A stretch of DNA of 64,000 bases from Iodobacter fluviatilis (GTDB lineage: Bacteria; Pseudomonadota; Gammaproteobacteria; Burkholderiales; Chitinibacteraceae): NCBI RefSeq assembly GCF_900451195.1, contig NZ_UGHR01000001.1, forward strand, positions 3,224,001 to 3,288,000, in the 5' to 3' direction. The stretch's first letter is position 1. Each line of letters starts with the position of its first letter. The notes under the pieces are model-generated. The model made no database searches. It was not told the DNA's origin and saw nothing but the letters and a program-made list of their open reading frames with translations. The position numbers were made by a program, and so were the translations under genes. This document shows, in pieces, positions 9,264-18,538 of this stretch.

Positions 9264-10111
9264 TGAGCCGCCGGGCGCTGATACTGGAAGAACTGGGCCT
9301 GAACCCGGTATGGGTACGCACAGCCATTCTGCCTGAGCTGCAAATAAGCGCAGCCCCCGCCGCACCCGTTGCAGCACCCGTTGCAGCACCCGTTGCTGGC
9401 GTACGCCCGCAAGGCTTGTCTCCTGTCGCAGTCGCGGCACATCAGGCCCTTGCGCCGCTGGTGAGCACACCCAAGTTCAGCCCCCCGCCAGTCACTATTC
9501 CTGCCAACAACAAGCCAGAAGACGAGCGCTCAAAACGCATTGCCATAATGAACTGGGATGAGCTGCAAAGTGCGGTCAGCAGCTGCACTGCCTGCCCGCT
9601 TTGCCAGAGCCGTCAGAAAAACAATGAGCAGCCCGTATTTGGCACCGGGCCGATGCAGCCCAATATTATGGTACTGGGTGAAGCCCCGGATCATGATGAT
9701 GAAGCACAACTTAGCCCGTTTCCGGTTGAAGCAGGCAGGCTGCTGGACAATATGCTGGCCGCCATTGGCGAAGACACGCTGGTTTACAAAGCCAATATCC
9801 TAAAATGCCGCACACCCGGCAAACGCAACCCGCAGGCTGTCGAAGCGGAGCAATGCGCCCCATTTTTAAAACGCCAGATTGAGCTGCTACAGCCCAAATC
9901 ATTATTTGTTGTAGGCCGTTTTGCGCTCAAAACTTTACTGGAAAGCGACGAGCCGGTCAGCGTCTTAAGAGAAAAACTCCAGCACTACAAGCAAATCCCG
10001 CTGGTTGTCAGCTACAACCCAAGCTACCTGCTTCGCAACTTACCGGATAAATCCCGCGCATGGCATGACCTGCTTAGGCTGAAAGCCACGCTCAGCAAGC
10101 CCTTGCTTTAA
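9263..10111 (+). CDS. uracil-DNA glycosylase family 4-type protein
   Basis: This 282-residue protein has a Pro/Ala-rich N-terminal arm with an APVAAPVAAPVAG repeat (residues 34-46), then the UDG fold. Cys108, 111 and 114 in CTACPLC, Cys182 in LKCRTP and Cys198 in EQCAPF are candidates for the 4Fe-4S ligands. The GEAP motif (139-142), a motif-2 like VSYNPSYLLR and AHDLLRL-type end fit the family. It would remove uracil from DNA at the start of base excision repair. Its ATG shares one base with the rimI stop codon. The active-site loop reads GEAPDHDDEAQ rather than the common GEAPGxxED, a modest variation. Confidence 0.85.
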   Translation: MSRRALILEELGLNPVWVRTAILPELQISAAPAAPVAAPVAAPVAGVRPQGLSPVAVAAHQALAPLVSTPKFSPPPVTIPANNKPEDERSKRIAIMNWDELQSAVSSCTACPLCQSRQKNNEQPVFGTGPMQPNIMVLGEAPDHDDEAQLSPFPVEAGRLLDNMLAAIGEDTLVYKANILKCRTPGKRNPQAVEAEQCAPFLKRQIELLQPKSLFVVGRFALKTLLESDEPVSVLREKLQHYKQIPLVVSYNPSYLLRNLPDKSRAWHDLLRLKATLSKPLL

Positions 10112-10212
10112 ACCGATTATCTTGTCGGGCAGCAACAAAGTAAAAGTGATCTCTCCTGTCTTAAAAATTAGCGACTAGACTGCATTACTCACCTCTCTCT
10201 GCTCAGACTGCC

Positions 10213-11415
10213 ATGCAAAACTCATATCATCTGGGACGACAGCCCATTCTTAACCGCCAGCAAGAGCTGGTGGCTTATGAATTGCTCTTCAGAAACAGCA
10301 GCCATCGCAATGAGGCCATCGTTCCCGATGATTTTCTGGCCACGCTGGATGTCATTCAGCATGCTTTCAGCACATTAGGGGCAAGCAGTGTGCTGGGGGA
10401 CAAACTGGGCTTTATCAATGTCAGCGCAGATTTACTCATGTCTGACGTCCTAGAATTACTTCCGCCACAGCAGGTCGTTTTAGAAATCCTCGAAACAGTA
10501 GAAATCACGCCGACCATTATTGAGCGCTGCCTCGCACTCAAAAAGAAAGGCTTTAAGCTCGCCCTAGATGACATCATTCATCTGGATGACACACAAAAAG
10601 CCCTTCTTCCTCATTTAAGCTTCGCCAAACTGGAAGTCATGGATATGCAGGCCGCGCAAATGAGCGCCCTGATCAAAGAGCTTCGCCCCTATCCATTGCA
10701 AATTCTGGCAGAAAAAGTAGATAACCCCGACCAGCACCAGCTTTGCATGCAGCTGGGGTTTGATTTATTCCAAGGCTATTACTTTGCCAAACCAACCATA
10801 TTATCGGGCAGCAAACCCCAGCCATCACAAATGGCTTTATTGCGTTTATTGGGGCTAATTAATAGCAATGCGGATAATCACGATATTGAATTGTCATTTA
10901 AGCATTCCCCAGATCTGACGATTAATTTGCTTAAACTCGTTAATTCAGTCGGCTCAGGCACACCCAAGAAAATAGACAGCCTTGCTGCAGCCATTACCGT
11001 ATTAGGCCGTCGCCAGCTGGGCCGCTGGATTCATCTCTTAGCCTATGTGCAGCAATCCGGAAAAAATATCGGCAGCAATCCACTGGTTCAAACAGCGGCA
11101 ATTCGCGGTAAATTTATGGAGCTGCTCGCATTAAAGAAAAAACCACGCGATCAAAGCTTTGCAGATCAGGCCTTTATGGTCGGGATGTTTTCTTTAATTG
11201 ATGTGCTCTTTAATGCGCCGCTGCAGGAGCTAATTGAACCACTAAATTTAAATGATGATGTGCGGGATGCACTCACAGGCAGAAACAATGCACTGGGGGA
11301 ATTACTCAATCAGGCATTACTTGCTGAAGATAACGACCCTCAGCTCAGCCATGAAATACCCAGCGATTTTGATGCCCTGCTCAGCGCCATGAGCTGGGCC
11401 AATGAATTAGGCTGA
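10213..11415 (+). CDS. EAL-HDOD signalling protein (YuxH type), probably inactive EAL
   Basis: In this 400-residue protein, residues 1-200 form an EAL-like domain (YELLFR, FINVS, EILETVE, ALDD, AEKVDN, QGYYFAKP) and residues about 205-390 an HDOD domain. The EAL loop that normally reads DDFGTG is replaced by DDIIHLDD, so c-di-GMP hydrolysis is unlikely and a binding or scaffolding role is more plausible. HDOD proteins of this kind take part in motility, stress or c-di-GMP signalling. It is a single gene with a terminator at 11424-11452. Confidence 0.88.
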   Translation: MQNSYHLGRQPILNRQQELVAYELLFRNSSHRNEAIVPDDFLATLDVIQHAFSTLGASSVLGDKLGFINVSADLLMSDVLELLPPQQVVLEILETVEITPTIIERCLALKKKGFKLALDDIIHLDDTQKALLPHLSFAKLEVMDMQAAQMSALIKELRPYPLQILAEKVDNPDQHQLCMQLGFDLFQGYYFAKPTILSGSKPQPSQMALLRLLGLINSNADNHDIELSFKHSPDLTINLLKLVNSVGSGTPKKIDSLAAAITVLGRRQLGRWIHLLAYVQQSGKNIGSNPLVQTAAIRGKFMELLALKKKPRDQSFADQAFMVGMFSLIDVLFNAPLQELIEPLNLNDDVRDALTGRNNALGELLNQALLAEDNDPQLSHEIPSDFDALLSAMSWANELG

Positions 11416-11423
11416 GCAAAAAA

Positions 11424-11460
11424 AACACCGCACATATATATATGCCGGTGTTATTTTATT
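11424..11460 (+). terminator. terminator between convergent genes
   Basis: AACACCG (11424-11430) pairs with CGGTGTT (11446-11452) around an AT-rich, self-complementary core and is followed by a T-rich tract. It can serve the EAL-HDOD gene and, in reverse, rnk. Confidence 0.7.
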
Positions 11461-11469
11461 TACCTGATA

Positions 11470-11853
11470 TTACCTGCTGACGCTTAATATTTTTACTTTT
11501 ACCTCATGACCACCTGGTGCAGGCCAGTCAATGCTTTGCCCCACGGATAAACCCAATAAAGCGCTCCCTACCGGTGCCGTCACAGATACCTTGCCCGCAG
11601 CACCATCAATTTCATGGGGGAAACATAAAGTCAGCTCAAACTCTTTATTACCCGGCGTCATTAAAAAGCGCGCGGTAGAGTGCATCGTCACCACATCATC
11701 TGGCATATCGGCTTGCTCCAGCACCGTGGCCCGGCCCAGCTCCGCCTCTAAGGCATCTGCATCAGGAAAAGCATCTGCAGGCAATTTATCGAGCAAAGCA
11801 TAAAGACGATCGCTATCTAATGTCGACACAGTAATGGGGGGCAATGCACTCAT
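11470..11853 (-). CDS. rnk: regulator of nucleoside diphosphate kinase, Rnk/GreA-GreB C-terminal family
   Basis: The protein is 127 residues. The C-terminal half carries the GreA/GreB-type FKBP-like domain, with the typical MHSTARF, ISVTAPVGSALLGLSVGQ-like and WPAPGGHEVKVKIL segments. The N-terminal half is a short helical region with DxLxxLL-type repeats, as in Rnk rather than the long coiled coil of GreA. Rnk binds RNA polymerase and affects nucleoside diphosphate kinase levels and polysaccharide production in pseudomonads. It is transcribed alone. Confidence 0.88.
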   Translation of the reverse strand: MSALPPITVSTLDSDRLYALLDKLPADAFPDADALEAELGRATVLEQADMPDDVVTMHSTARFLMTPGNKEFELTLCFPHEIDGAAGKVSVTAPVGSALLGLSVGQSIDWPAPGGHEVKVKILSVSR

Positions 11854-11953
11854 TCAGATCTCCAAACCCGCCTGTCAAACAGGCATTAATAGAATAATAG
11901 CGATTAGACGCTATTTATAAAAAGTAGTTCCCCTTGCAGATTTCAGGCGTAAA

Positions 11954-11978
11954 AAAACCCCTTTAAAAAAGGGGTTTT
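11954..11978 (-). terminator. rho-independent terminator of the sulfite reductase operon
   Basis: An 11-bp stem AAAACCCCTTT / AAAGGGGTTTT with a 3-base loop lies 20 bases past the end of the DUF934 gene, with a T run on the minus strand. Confidence 0.85.
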
Positions 11979-11997
11979 AAATATCATTTAATAATAT

Positions 11998-12498
11998 TTA
12001 CGTGCGGCGTCTGAATAAAGGCTGCTGCTGATCAAGGCCTGTTTGATAAGCCTCTGGAAAATCATTTAAACCCAAAAGGGCATCTTCCAGATTTTTATCA
12101 CTATTCACCACAAAGGCATTAAAACCACAGCGCTTTAAATAACCCATTGTGTCTTTAAATACATCACCAAAGGCGCGCAATTCGCCCACAAAGCCAAAAC
12201 GCTCACGCAATAAACGTCCAATTGAAAAACCACGTCCATCGGTAAAGGCAGGGAATTCCACAGCAATCAACGTAAGGCTGGCAGCATCTGCGCCCAGGCT
12301 TTCGGGCTCATCATCCGGGGCGAACCATACACCAACATCGCCACGACTAATTAGCGCTGTTTTCTGCGCTAAATACTGAGCCAGCGGCACTATCACCAAG
12401 CCACTAGCCGGCAACTCAGCAAAGCTGCCATCGCCCTCAAGGCGCAGCAGTTGTGCATCACAATTCACAATTTCAGCGTCTTTAATCATGCGCGCCAT
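11998..12498 (-). CDS. DUF934 family protein, sulfite reductase partner
   Basis: This 166-residue protein is of the DUF934 type, which in many proteobacteria directly follows the ferredoxin-type sulfite reductase gene. The family-typical LIAVEFPAFTDGRGFSIGRLLRER and FGDVFKDTMGYLKRCGFNAF segments are present. The start codon shares a base with the reductase stop codon, so the two are coupled. A role in assimilatory sulfate reduction is inferred from this fixed linkage; no catalytic residues are known. cysH, often next in such operons, is absent here: a terminator follows. Confidence 0.88.
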   Translation of the reverse strand: MARMIKDAEIVNCDAQLLRLEGDGSFAELPASGLVIVPLAQYLAQKTALISRGDVGVWFAPDDEPESLGADAASLTLIAVEFPAFTDGRGFSIGRLLRERFGFVGELRAFGDVFKDTMGYLKRCGFNAFVVNSDKNLEDALLGLNDFPEAYQTGLDQQQPLFRRRT

Positions 12499-14168
12499 TA
12501 TGCAATCTCCTTTGCATAAACACGGGTTTTAAAGGGCTGCATACCAATGCGATCAAACACATCAATAAAACGCTCTTCACCCAAGCGATTCTCAACAAAT
12601 ACCGCGATGATTTTTTCAATCACGTCCGGCATTTGTTCCTGAGCAAAAGAAGGCCCGACCACTTTAGCCAATGCCGCGCCATTACCCTGACGCCCACCTA
12701 AAGACACCTGATACCATTCGGAGCCGTTTTTATCGACGCCTAAAATACCGATATTACCCACATGGTGATGACCACAGGCATTCATACAGCCCGACATATT
12801 TAAATCAATTTCGCCCAGATCGTGTAGATAATCTAAATTATCAAAACGCTCCTGAATGGCAATGGCAATCGGGATTGATTTGGCATTTGCAAGCGAGCAG
12901 AAATCGCCACCAGGGCAGCAAATCACATCAGTCATTAAGCCGATATTAGGCGTAGCAAAACCAATTGCTTTCGCTTTTTCCCAAAGCTCAAATAAATCGG
13001 CTTGTTTTACATCGGCCAGAATTAAATTCTGCTCGTGCGAAACACGCAATTCACCAAAAGAATAAGCGTCGGCCAAATCAGCCACAGCGGCCAACTGATC
13101 GCTTGATGCGTCACCAGGTGCAACACCATGCTTTTTAAGGCTGAGCGTTACAGCGGCATAGCCCGCTTGTTTATGCTTAAACACATTGCGCTCTGCCCAG
13201 CGTGCAAAGCCTTTATTTTCTATTTTCTGCTGAACAAAGCCTGCATCGTCCCCTGCAAAAGCAGTGTAATCCGGCACGGTAAAGAAGCCTTTCATTCTGT
13301 CAATTTCGGCAGCCGTTAAAGTTTGCGGGCCATCTTTTACAAACGCCCATTCTGTTTCAACTTTGCTGGCAAAGGCTTCTGGCGTCATGGCTTTAACCAG
13401 AATTTTAATCCGCGCTTTATATTTATTATCACGCCGGCCATAGCGGTTATAAACGCGCAATACCGCATCCAGATAAGTCAGTAAATGAACACAGGGCAAA
13501 AACTCACGAATCACGCTACCTATAATCGGCGTGCGGCCAAGACCACCACCCACAATCACTTTAAAGCCAATTTCACCCGCTTCATTTTTTACAACATTTA
13601 AACCAATATCGTGCACCCAGATTGCCGCGCGATCTTCCACTGCACCATTGACGGCAATTTTAAATTTACGCGGTAAATGAGCAAATTCAGGATGGAAAGT
13701 AGACCACTGGCGAATAATCTCGCACCAAGGGCGCGGATCAAGTATTTCATCATGAGCCACACCGGCAAACTGATCCGAGGTGGTATTACGAATACAATTA
13801 CCCGATGTTTGAATAGCGTGCATTTGCACCGTAGCTAATTCCGCCAGAATATCAGGCACATCTTCTAATTTGGGCCAGTTATATTGCAGATTCTGGCGGG
13901 TGGTGAAGTGCGCATAATCTTTATCATATTTACGTGCAATTTCGGCCAGTTTACGCAATTGCGTACTGCTTAAATGCCCATAGGGAATCGCCACGCGCAG
14001 CATAGGGGCATGGCGCTGGATATACAGGCCATTTTGCAAACGAAGCGGGCGAAACTCCTCATCACTCAGCTCGCCAGCCAAAAAGCGGCGAGTTTGATCA
14101 CGGTACTGAACCACACGCTGGTCTACGATGCGTTGGTCGTAGTCGTCGTAGATATACATCTGAATCAT
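12498..14168 (-). CDS. cysI: assimilatory nitrite/sulfite reductase, siroheme 4Fe-4S (CysI-like)
   Basis: The protein is 556 residues, the size of single-subunit ferredoxin- or CysI-type sulfite reductases. Cys418, Cys424, Cys461 and Cys465 (CPGGDFC and GCMNAC) match the C-x5-C/C-x3-C set that holds the 4Fe-4S cluster and siroheme. It also has the duplicated ferredoxin-like lobes, e.g. HFTTRQNLQYNWPKLEDVP and the conserved GGGLGRTP. It reduces sulfite to sulfide in cysteine synthesis. The DUF934 partner supports sulfite over nitrite. The operon runs leftward. Confidence 0.9.
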   Translation of the reverse strand: MIQMYIYDDYDQRIVDQRVVQYRDQTRRFLAGELSDEEFRPLRLQNGLYIQRHAPMLRVAIPYGHLSSTQLRKLAEIARKYDKDYAHFTTRQNLQYNWPKLEDVPDILAELATVQMHAIQTSGNCIRNTTSDQFAGVAHDEILDPRPWCEIIRQWSTFHPEFAHLPRKFKIAVNGAVEDRAAIWVHDIGLNVVKNEAGEIGFKVIVGGGLGRTPIIGSVIREFLPCVHLLTYLDAVLRVYNRYGRRDNKYKARIKILVKAMTPEAFASKVETEWAFVKDGPQTLTAAEIDRMKGFFTVPDYTAFAGDDAGFVQQKIENKGFARWAERNVFKHKQAGYAAVTLSLKKHGVAPGDASSDQLAAVADLADAYSFGELRVSHEQNLILADVKQADLFELWEKAKAIGFATPNIGLMTDVICCPGGDFCSLANAKSIPIAIAIQERFDNLDYLHDLGEIDLNMSGCMNACGHHHVGNIGILGVDKNGSEWYQVSLGGRQGNGAALAKVVGPSFAQEQMPDVIEKIIAVFVENRLGEERFIDVFDRIGMQPFKTRVYAKEIA

Positions 14169-14609
14169 CCAAAAAAGAGATCGGTCTATTCGCTGCTATT
14201 AAAGCTGCAATAAAAAGGGCAGAAAATCTCACTACCTGCAGAGATTGTCTACCCGAGTGTGCTTAGCTTAAAAGCCAATTTATCCATAGGACTATACCAG
14301 CGGCACTTTGCAAACTAAATGACTATTTTTGAATAAGGTTAGGCTGCAATCGGCATATACACTGATGTTTTGCATAATGATAAGCCCCTCAAACGGGGTA
14401 TACCTGGCAAAAATTTAAGGCTTAAAGCACAGAAAGCACAGCACCCCAGCGCTTTACAGAAAAAAAGAAATAAAGAAATAAAGCTAAGTATTTACCTTGC
14501 TCTTTTCTGGCACCGGCCAATCATATGGGATATCCACAACGGTGTTTTATTTACACGGCTCTTGCACGAAGAGTATCCTCGCATTTCAATCGAACTTTGA
14601 ATCCATAGC
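14169..14609. other. divergent promoter region between cysI and pepN
   Basis: No convincing gene is seen here. It is AT-rich and must hold promoters for both divergent units. A 76-codon frame at 14370-14600 has no ribosome site and no recognisable similarity. No specific regulator site could be assigned. Confidence 0.4.
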
Positions 14610-17228
14610 ATGACACTCCAAAGCACCCCAATTAATCGCCTCGATTACACCCCGCCAGCCTTTTTGATCGACCGGGTGGATCTTACTTTTGAACTGGAAG
14701 AGAGCCAGACCCGGGTTAAATCTCGCCTGGTACTCAAGCGCAACCCCGAGGCTGCCCCAGAATTGCCTTTGCAGCTGGCAGGCGAAGAGCTGACACTTGA
14801 ATCGATCAAGTTAGACGGCGCGCCACTGAAAGCGGATGCTTATACGGTTTCGGCTACGGGTTTAATCATTGCGACCATGCCGGACGAAGCCATTCTGGAA
14901 ATCGTTACGATGATTAACCCGCTCACTAACACCAGCTTAAATGGCTTGTATGTTTCGAGCGGTAATTTTATTACCCAATGCGAGGCCGAAGGCTTTCGCA
15001 AGATTACTTATTATTTAGATCGCCCTGATGTGATGGCTAAATTTACCACCACCATCATTGCAGATAAAACCCGCTACCCTGTGCTACTTTCTAATGGCAA
15101 TCGCGTAGACAGCGGCCAGATGGATAAAAACCGTCACTGGGTAAAATGGGTTGATCCGTTTAAAAAACCGGCTTATCTGTTTGCGCTGGTTGCAGGTAAA
15201 TTAGTCATGCTGGCCGATCAGCACACCACACCAAGTGGCCGCCAAGTGGCGCTGGAGATTTTTGTAGAGCCGGGCAATTTGGATAAATGCCATCACGCCA
15301 TGGCCGCCATTAAAAAAGCCATGCGCTGGGATGAAGAACGCTTTGGCCTTGAATACGATCTGGATACCTATATGATCGTTGCCACCAGCGACTTCAATAT
15401 GGGCGCGATGGAAAACAAAGGCCTGAATATTTTCAACACAAAATATGTGCTGGCCAAGCCTGAAACCGCCACCGATGTGGATTTTGACGGCATTGATGCC
15501 GTAGTTGCGCACGAATACTTCCATAACTGGACCGGCAACCGTGTGACTTGCCGCGATTGGTTCCAGCTCAGCCTTAAAGAAGGGCTAACGGTTTATCGTG
15601 ATCAGGAATTCTCTAGCGATATCGGCAGCCGCTCGGTGGAGCGCATCAATAATGTGAAAGCCCTGCGCGAAATGCAATTTGCCGAAGACGCTGGCCCGCA
15701 AGCACACTCGGTTCGCCCTGAGGCTTACTCAGAAATTAACAACTTCTACACCATGACCATTTACGAGAAAGGCTCGGAAGTGGTGCGCATGTATGCCACC
15801 CTCTTAGGCCGCGAAGGTTTCCGTAAGGGGATGGATCTCTACTTTAAACGCCACGATGGCCAGGCCGTAACGTGTGATGATTTCCGCGCCGCCATGAGTG
15901 ATGCAAATGGTGTTGATCTCACTCAGTTTGAAGAATGGTATAAGCAAGCAGGCACACCAGAATTGGCCATCACTAGCCAATATGATGCCGCAGCCAAAAC
16001 ATATACCCTGAATATCCAGCAAAGCTGCCCGGCCACACCGGGCCAGGACGAAAAACGCCCATTCCACATCCCATTGGCATTGGGCCTCTTAGATAAGCAC
16101 GGCAAAGACTTACCGCTGCAATTAGCAGGCGAAGCAGAAGCGCAGGGCACAACACGCGTACTAGAGCTTACCGCAGCCAGCCACAGCTTCAGCTTTATCA
16201 ATATTGACGAAGCGCCAACGCCATCCTTGCTGCGTGATTTCTCTGCACCTGTGAAGCTCAACTACGCTTACAGCGATGCAGAACTGGTGTTTCTGATGGC
16301 CAACGACAGCGACGCCTTTAATCGCTGGGAAGCGGCCAATACCTTCGCCAAGAACCTGCTGCTGGCACTTTACGCCAGCAACGAAGAGCAGCCTTTGGCC
16401 CCTGCAAGCTTTATCAATGCGCTGCGTAAAGTATTAAGCGAAAAACTTGATCCTTCGCTGATTGCCCTGATGCTGGAGCTGCCACGCGAAAACTATCTGC
16501 TGGAGCAGCTGGATGAAGTCAACCCAGCCCGCCTGCATCAGGTGCATCGCAGTATTAAAGCGCAGATCGCCCGCGAATTACGCGCCGAGCTAATTGCAAC
16601 TTATAATAAGCTCAATGATGGCAGCGCCTACCAGTATGAAAACGCCGGTAAACGCAGCCTGAAAAACATCTGTCTGGATTACTTAGCCGAGCTGGACGAG
16701 CCCCTTGTCACCGAGCTGCTCACTAAGCAATATCGTCTTTCCGACAATATGACCGATAGGCTTGCTGCGCTTAAAGCACTGGTCAACCGCGATGGCGGCG
16801 AAGCACAGCTGGCTGATTTTGCGGTGCAATGGCACGACGATGCGCTGGTGATGGATAAATGGTTTGCCCTGCAATCCACCAGCCGCCGCCCCGGTGCCCT
16901 CAGCCGGGTACAGGCTCTGATGGATCATCCGGCGTTTTCAATTAAAAACCCGAATAAAGTGCGCTCGCTGGTCATGGGTTTCTGCCTGCAAAATGCAGTG
17001 CATTTCCATGCAGCAGATGGCTATGGCTACGCTTTTGCCGCAGACCGGATTATCGAACTCGACAAAATCAACCCACAAGTCGCTGCCCGCCTAGCTTCCA
17101 GCTTTAACCGCTGGAAAAAAATGGAGCCGCAACGCAAGCAAATGATGCAGGCCGAGCTGCAACGCATTGCTCAGCAAAGTGAGCTATCCAGTGATCTGGC
17201 TGAGATTGTGAATAAATCTTTAAGCTAA
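14610..17228 (+). CDS. pepN: aminopeptidase N
   Basis: The protein is 872 residues, the usual length of proteobacterial M1 aminopeptidase N. The zinc site is HEYFH at residues 301-305 with the downstream Glu in KEGLTVYRDQEF, and the substrate N-terminus is held by GAMEN at 265-269. It is a soluble cytosolic exopeptidase that removes N-terminal residues in protein turnover. A strong terminator lies 35 bases after the stop codon, so it is monocistronic. Confidence 0.97.
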   Translation: MTLQSTPINRLDYTPPAFLIDRVDLTFELEESQTRVKSRLVLKRNPEAAPELPLQLAGEELTLESIKLDGAPLKADAYTVSATGLIIATMPDEAILEIVTMINPLTNTSLNGLYVSSGNFITQCEAEGFRKITYYLDRPDVMAKFTTTIIADKTRYPVLLSNGNRVDSGQMDKNRHWVKWVDPFKKPAYLFALVAGKLVMLADQHTTPSGRQVALEIFVEPGNLDKCHHAMAAIKKAMRWDEERFGLEYDLDTYMIVATSDFNMGAMENKGLNIFNTKYVLAKPETATDVDFDGIDAVVAHEYFHNWTGNRVTCRDWFQLSLKEGLTVYRDQEFSSDIGSRSVERINNVKALREMQFAEDAGPQAHSVRPEAYSEINNFYTMTIYEKGSEVVRMYATLLGREGFRKGMDLYFKRHDGQAVTCDDFRAAMSDANGVDLTQFEEWYKQAGTPELAITSQYDAAAKTYTLNIQQSCPATPGQDEKRPFHIPLALGLLDKHGKDLPLQLAGEAEAQGTTRVLELTAASHSFSFINIDEAPTPSLLRDFSAPVKLNYAYSDAELVFLMANDSDAFNRWEAANTFAKNLLLALYASNEEQPLAPASFINALRKVLSEKLDPSLIALMLELPRENYLLEQLDEVNPARLHQVHRSIKAQIARELRAELIATYNKLNDGSAYQYENAGKRSLKNICLDYLAELDEPLVTELLTKQYRLSDNMTDRLAALKALVNRDGGEAQLADFAVQWHDDALVMDKWFALQSTSRRPGALSRVQALMDHPAFSIKNPNKVRSLVMGFCLQNAVHFHAADGYGYAFAADRIIELDKINPQVAARLASSFNRWKKMEPQRKQMMQAELQRIAQQSELSSDLAEIVNKSLS

Positions 17229-17263
17229 ACAAGGCCATTGGCTTAATTTATCTGAGCTGACAT

Positions 17264-17301
17264 AAAACGGGTGAAGCATTTTTCAGTGCTTCACCCGTTT
17301 T
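17264..17301 (+). terminator. rho-independent terminator after pepN
   Basis: A 15-bp stem AAAACGGGTGAAGCA / TGCTTCACCCGTTTT with a short loop ends in T residues. Confidence 0.9.
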
Positions 17302-17698
17302 TACATTTTAAATCCTTACTATATTGAATACTCCCTTTATAGCGCTCCACCCTCCATAAAAGTAAACCAATTCAAAAATACATCCATCAACAAAAATAAT
17401 TTTATAAAGTGCAAAAAAACAACATTTTTCTTTAATTAAATTTAATTGAAGAAATGCTTACTAAAAAAACACACCGTAATTAATTTAGACAACCAAACAA
17501 AAAAGCGGGCTGAACAAACAGCAAAAACAAAATAAAGAAATATTATAATTTAATAATTAACAATATAACATAAACAACGAAATCTAATATTCACCCATAC
17601 AATATTAAAAAAACAATTAATTAGTTAGACTACAAACCGCAGTCATACTGCTATTAATATAAATCTACCTGATTAATATAAACTTACTGGACGAAACA
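17302..17698. other. very AT-rich intergenic region before the PEP-CTERM gene
   Basis: This stretch is strikingly AT-rich with many A and T runs and no gene. It is probably a promoter/UP-element or nucleoid-protein-bound region for the PEP-CTERM gene. No defined operator was recognised. Confidence 0.4.
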
Positions 17699-18463
17699 AT
17701 GAAACTTAACAGCACAGCTTTAGCCGCCATCTTGATTTCTATTAGCAGCTTTTCAGCTCAGGCCACATTAAACAACCTGGTTTACAACGGTGATTTTGAA
17801 TTAACCAGCAACGGGGTTGGCCAGCTGGGCGCAATCACTAATGCGACAGGTTGGACATCTGATTACGATGCTACCCACTTCGGCTTTAACTTTATCTTAG
17901 ATAAAAACGCCGACAAGACCGGTTTTGCATCAGAAAATACCGCATCAAAAGGTACCAATATTTTCATGTGGGGCCCACAAGGTAGCGAAGGGCGTTTTTC
18001 AGACAATGGCTTCAAACAAAGTCATAACGGCGGCAATTTTTTAGGCTCTGACGGTGCATATGCCAACACCAAGATTTGGCAAAATATTAATAATTTAGTC
18101 ATTGGCAATAAATATACACTGACATTTGAATGGGCTGCCGGCCAGTTTACCGATAGAACTGGCGAAACCACTTCAAACTGGGAAGTTTACTTTGGTAATC
18201 AAGCCCCAGTTTCAACAGAAATTAAATCCGTAGGATCAAAAGGTTTTAATGACTGGAGCTTTAAAGAATTTACTTTTGAAGCAAAAAATACGACTGAAAC
18301 ACTCGCCTTTTTGGCCAAGGGTACGCCCACAGGTGAACCCCCTTTTGCCATGATTGATAATATCAGCCTTGTCCCTGTTACCCCTGTTCCAGAACCTGAA
18401 ACCTATGCGCTGATGGGCTTAGGTTTAGTTGCTTTGGTCGCACGCCGTCGCGCTAAAAAATAA
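17699..18463 (+). CDS. PEP-CTERM sorted secreted protein
   Basis: The 254-residue protein has a signal peptide (residues 1-22, ending Ala-Gln-Ala), a beta-rich body beginning NNLVYNGDFELTSNG as in carbohydrate-binding jelly-roll (CBM4_9/DUF642-like) domains, and a C-terminal sorting tag. The tag reads VPEPETYALMGLGLVALVARRR: the PEP motif, one membrane span and an Arg-rich end. Such tags are processed by exosortase and link proteins to exopolysaccharide or biofilm production. The exosortase itself is not in the window. A terminator follows directly. Confidence 0.92.
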   Translation: MKLNSTALAAILISISSFSAQATLNNLVYNGDFELTSNGVGQLGAITNATGWTSDYDATHFGFNFILDKNADKTGFASENTASKGTNIFMWGPQGSEGRFSDNGFKQSHNGGNFLGSDGAYANTKIWQNINNLVIGNKYTLTFEWAAGQFTDRTGETTSNWEVYFGNQAPVSTEIKSVGSKGFNDWSFKEFTFEAKNTTETLAFLAKGTPTGEPPFAMIDNISLVPVTPVPEPETYALMGLGLVALVARRRAKK

Positions 18464-18469
18464 TAAGAA

Positions 18470-18514
18470 AAAAGGCTGTCCCAATGAAAAACCTGCAGTT
18501 GGGATGGCCTTTTA
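18470..18514 (+). terminator. terminator after the PEP-CTERM gene
   Basis: AAAAGGC-TGTCCCAA and TTGGGAT-GGCCTTTT form a long stem around a 14-base loop and end in TTTT. Confidence 0.75.
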
Positions 18515-18538
18515 CAACTACTAATAAAAAGCACAACC

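Noticed and set aside
11820..11835. AATGTCGACACAG as a second Tn7 terminus
   Set aside because: It lies inside the rnk coding sequence and has no repeats next to it.
14370..14600. 76-codon frame before pepN
   Set aside because: No ribosome site, no similarity and it sits in the divergent promoter region of cysI and pepN.
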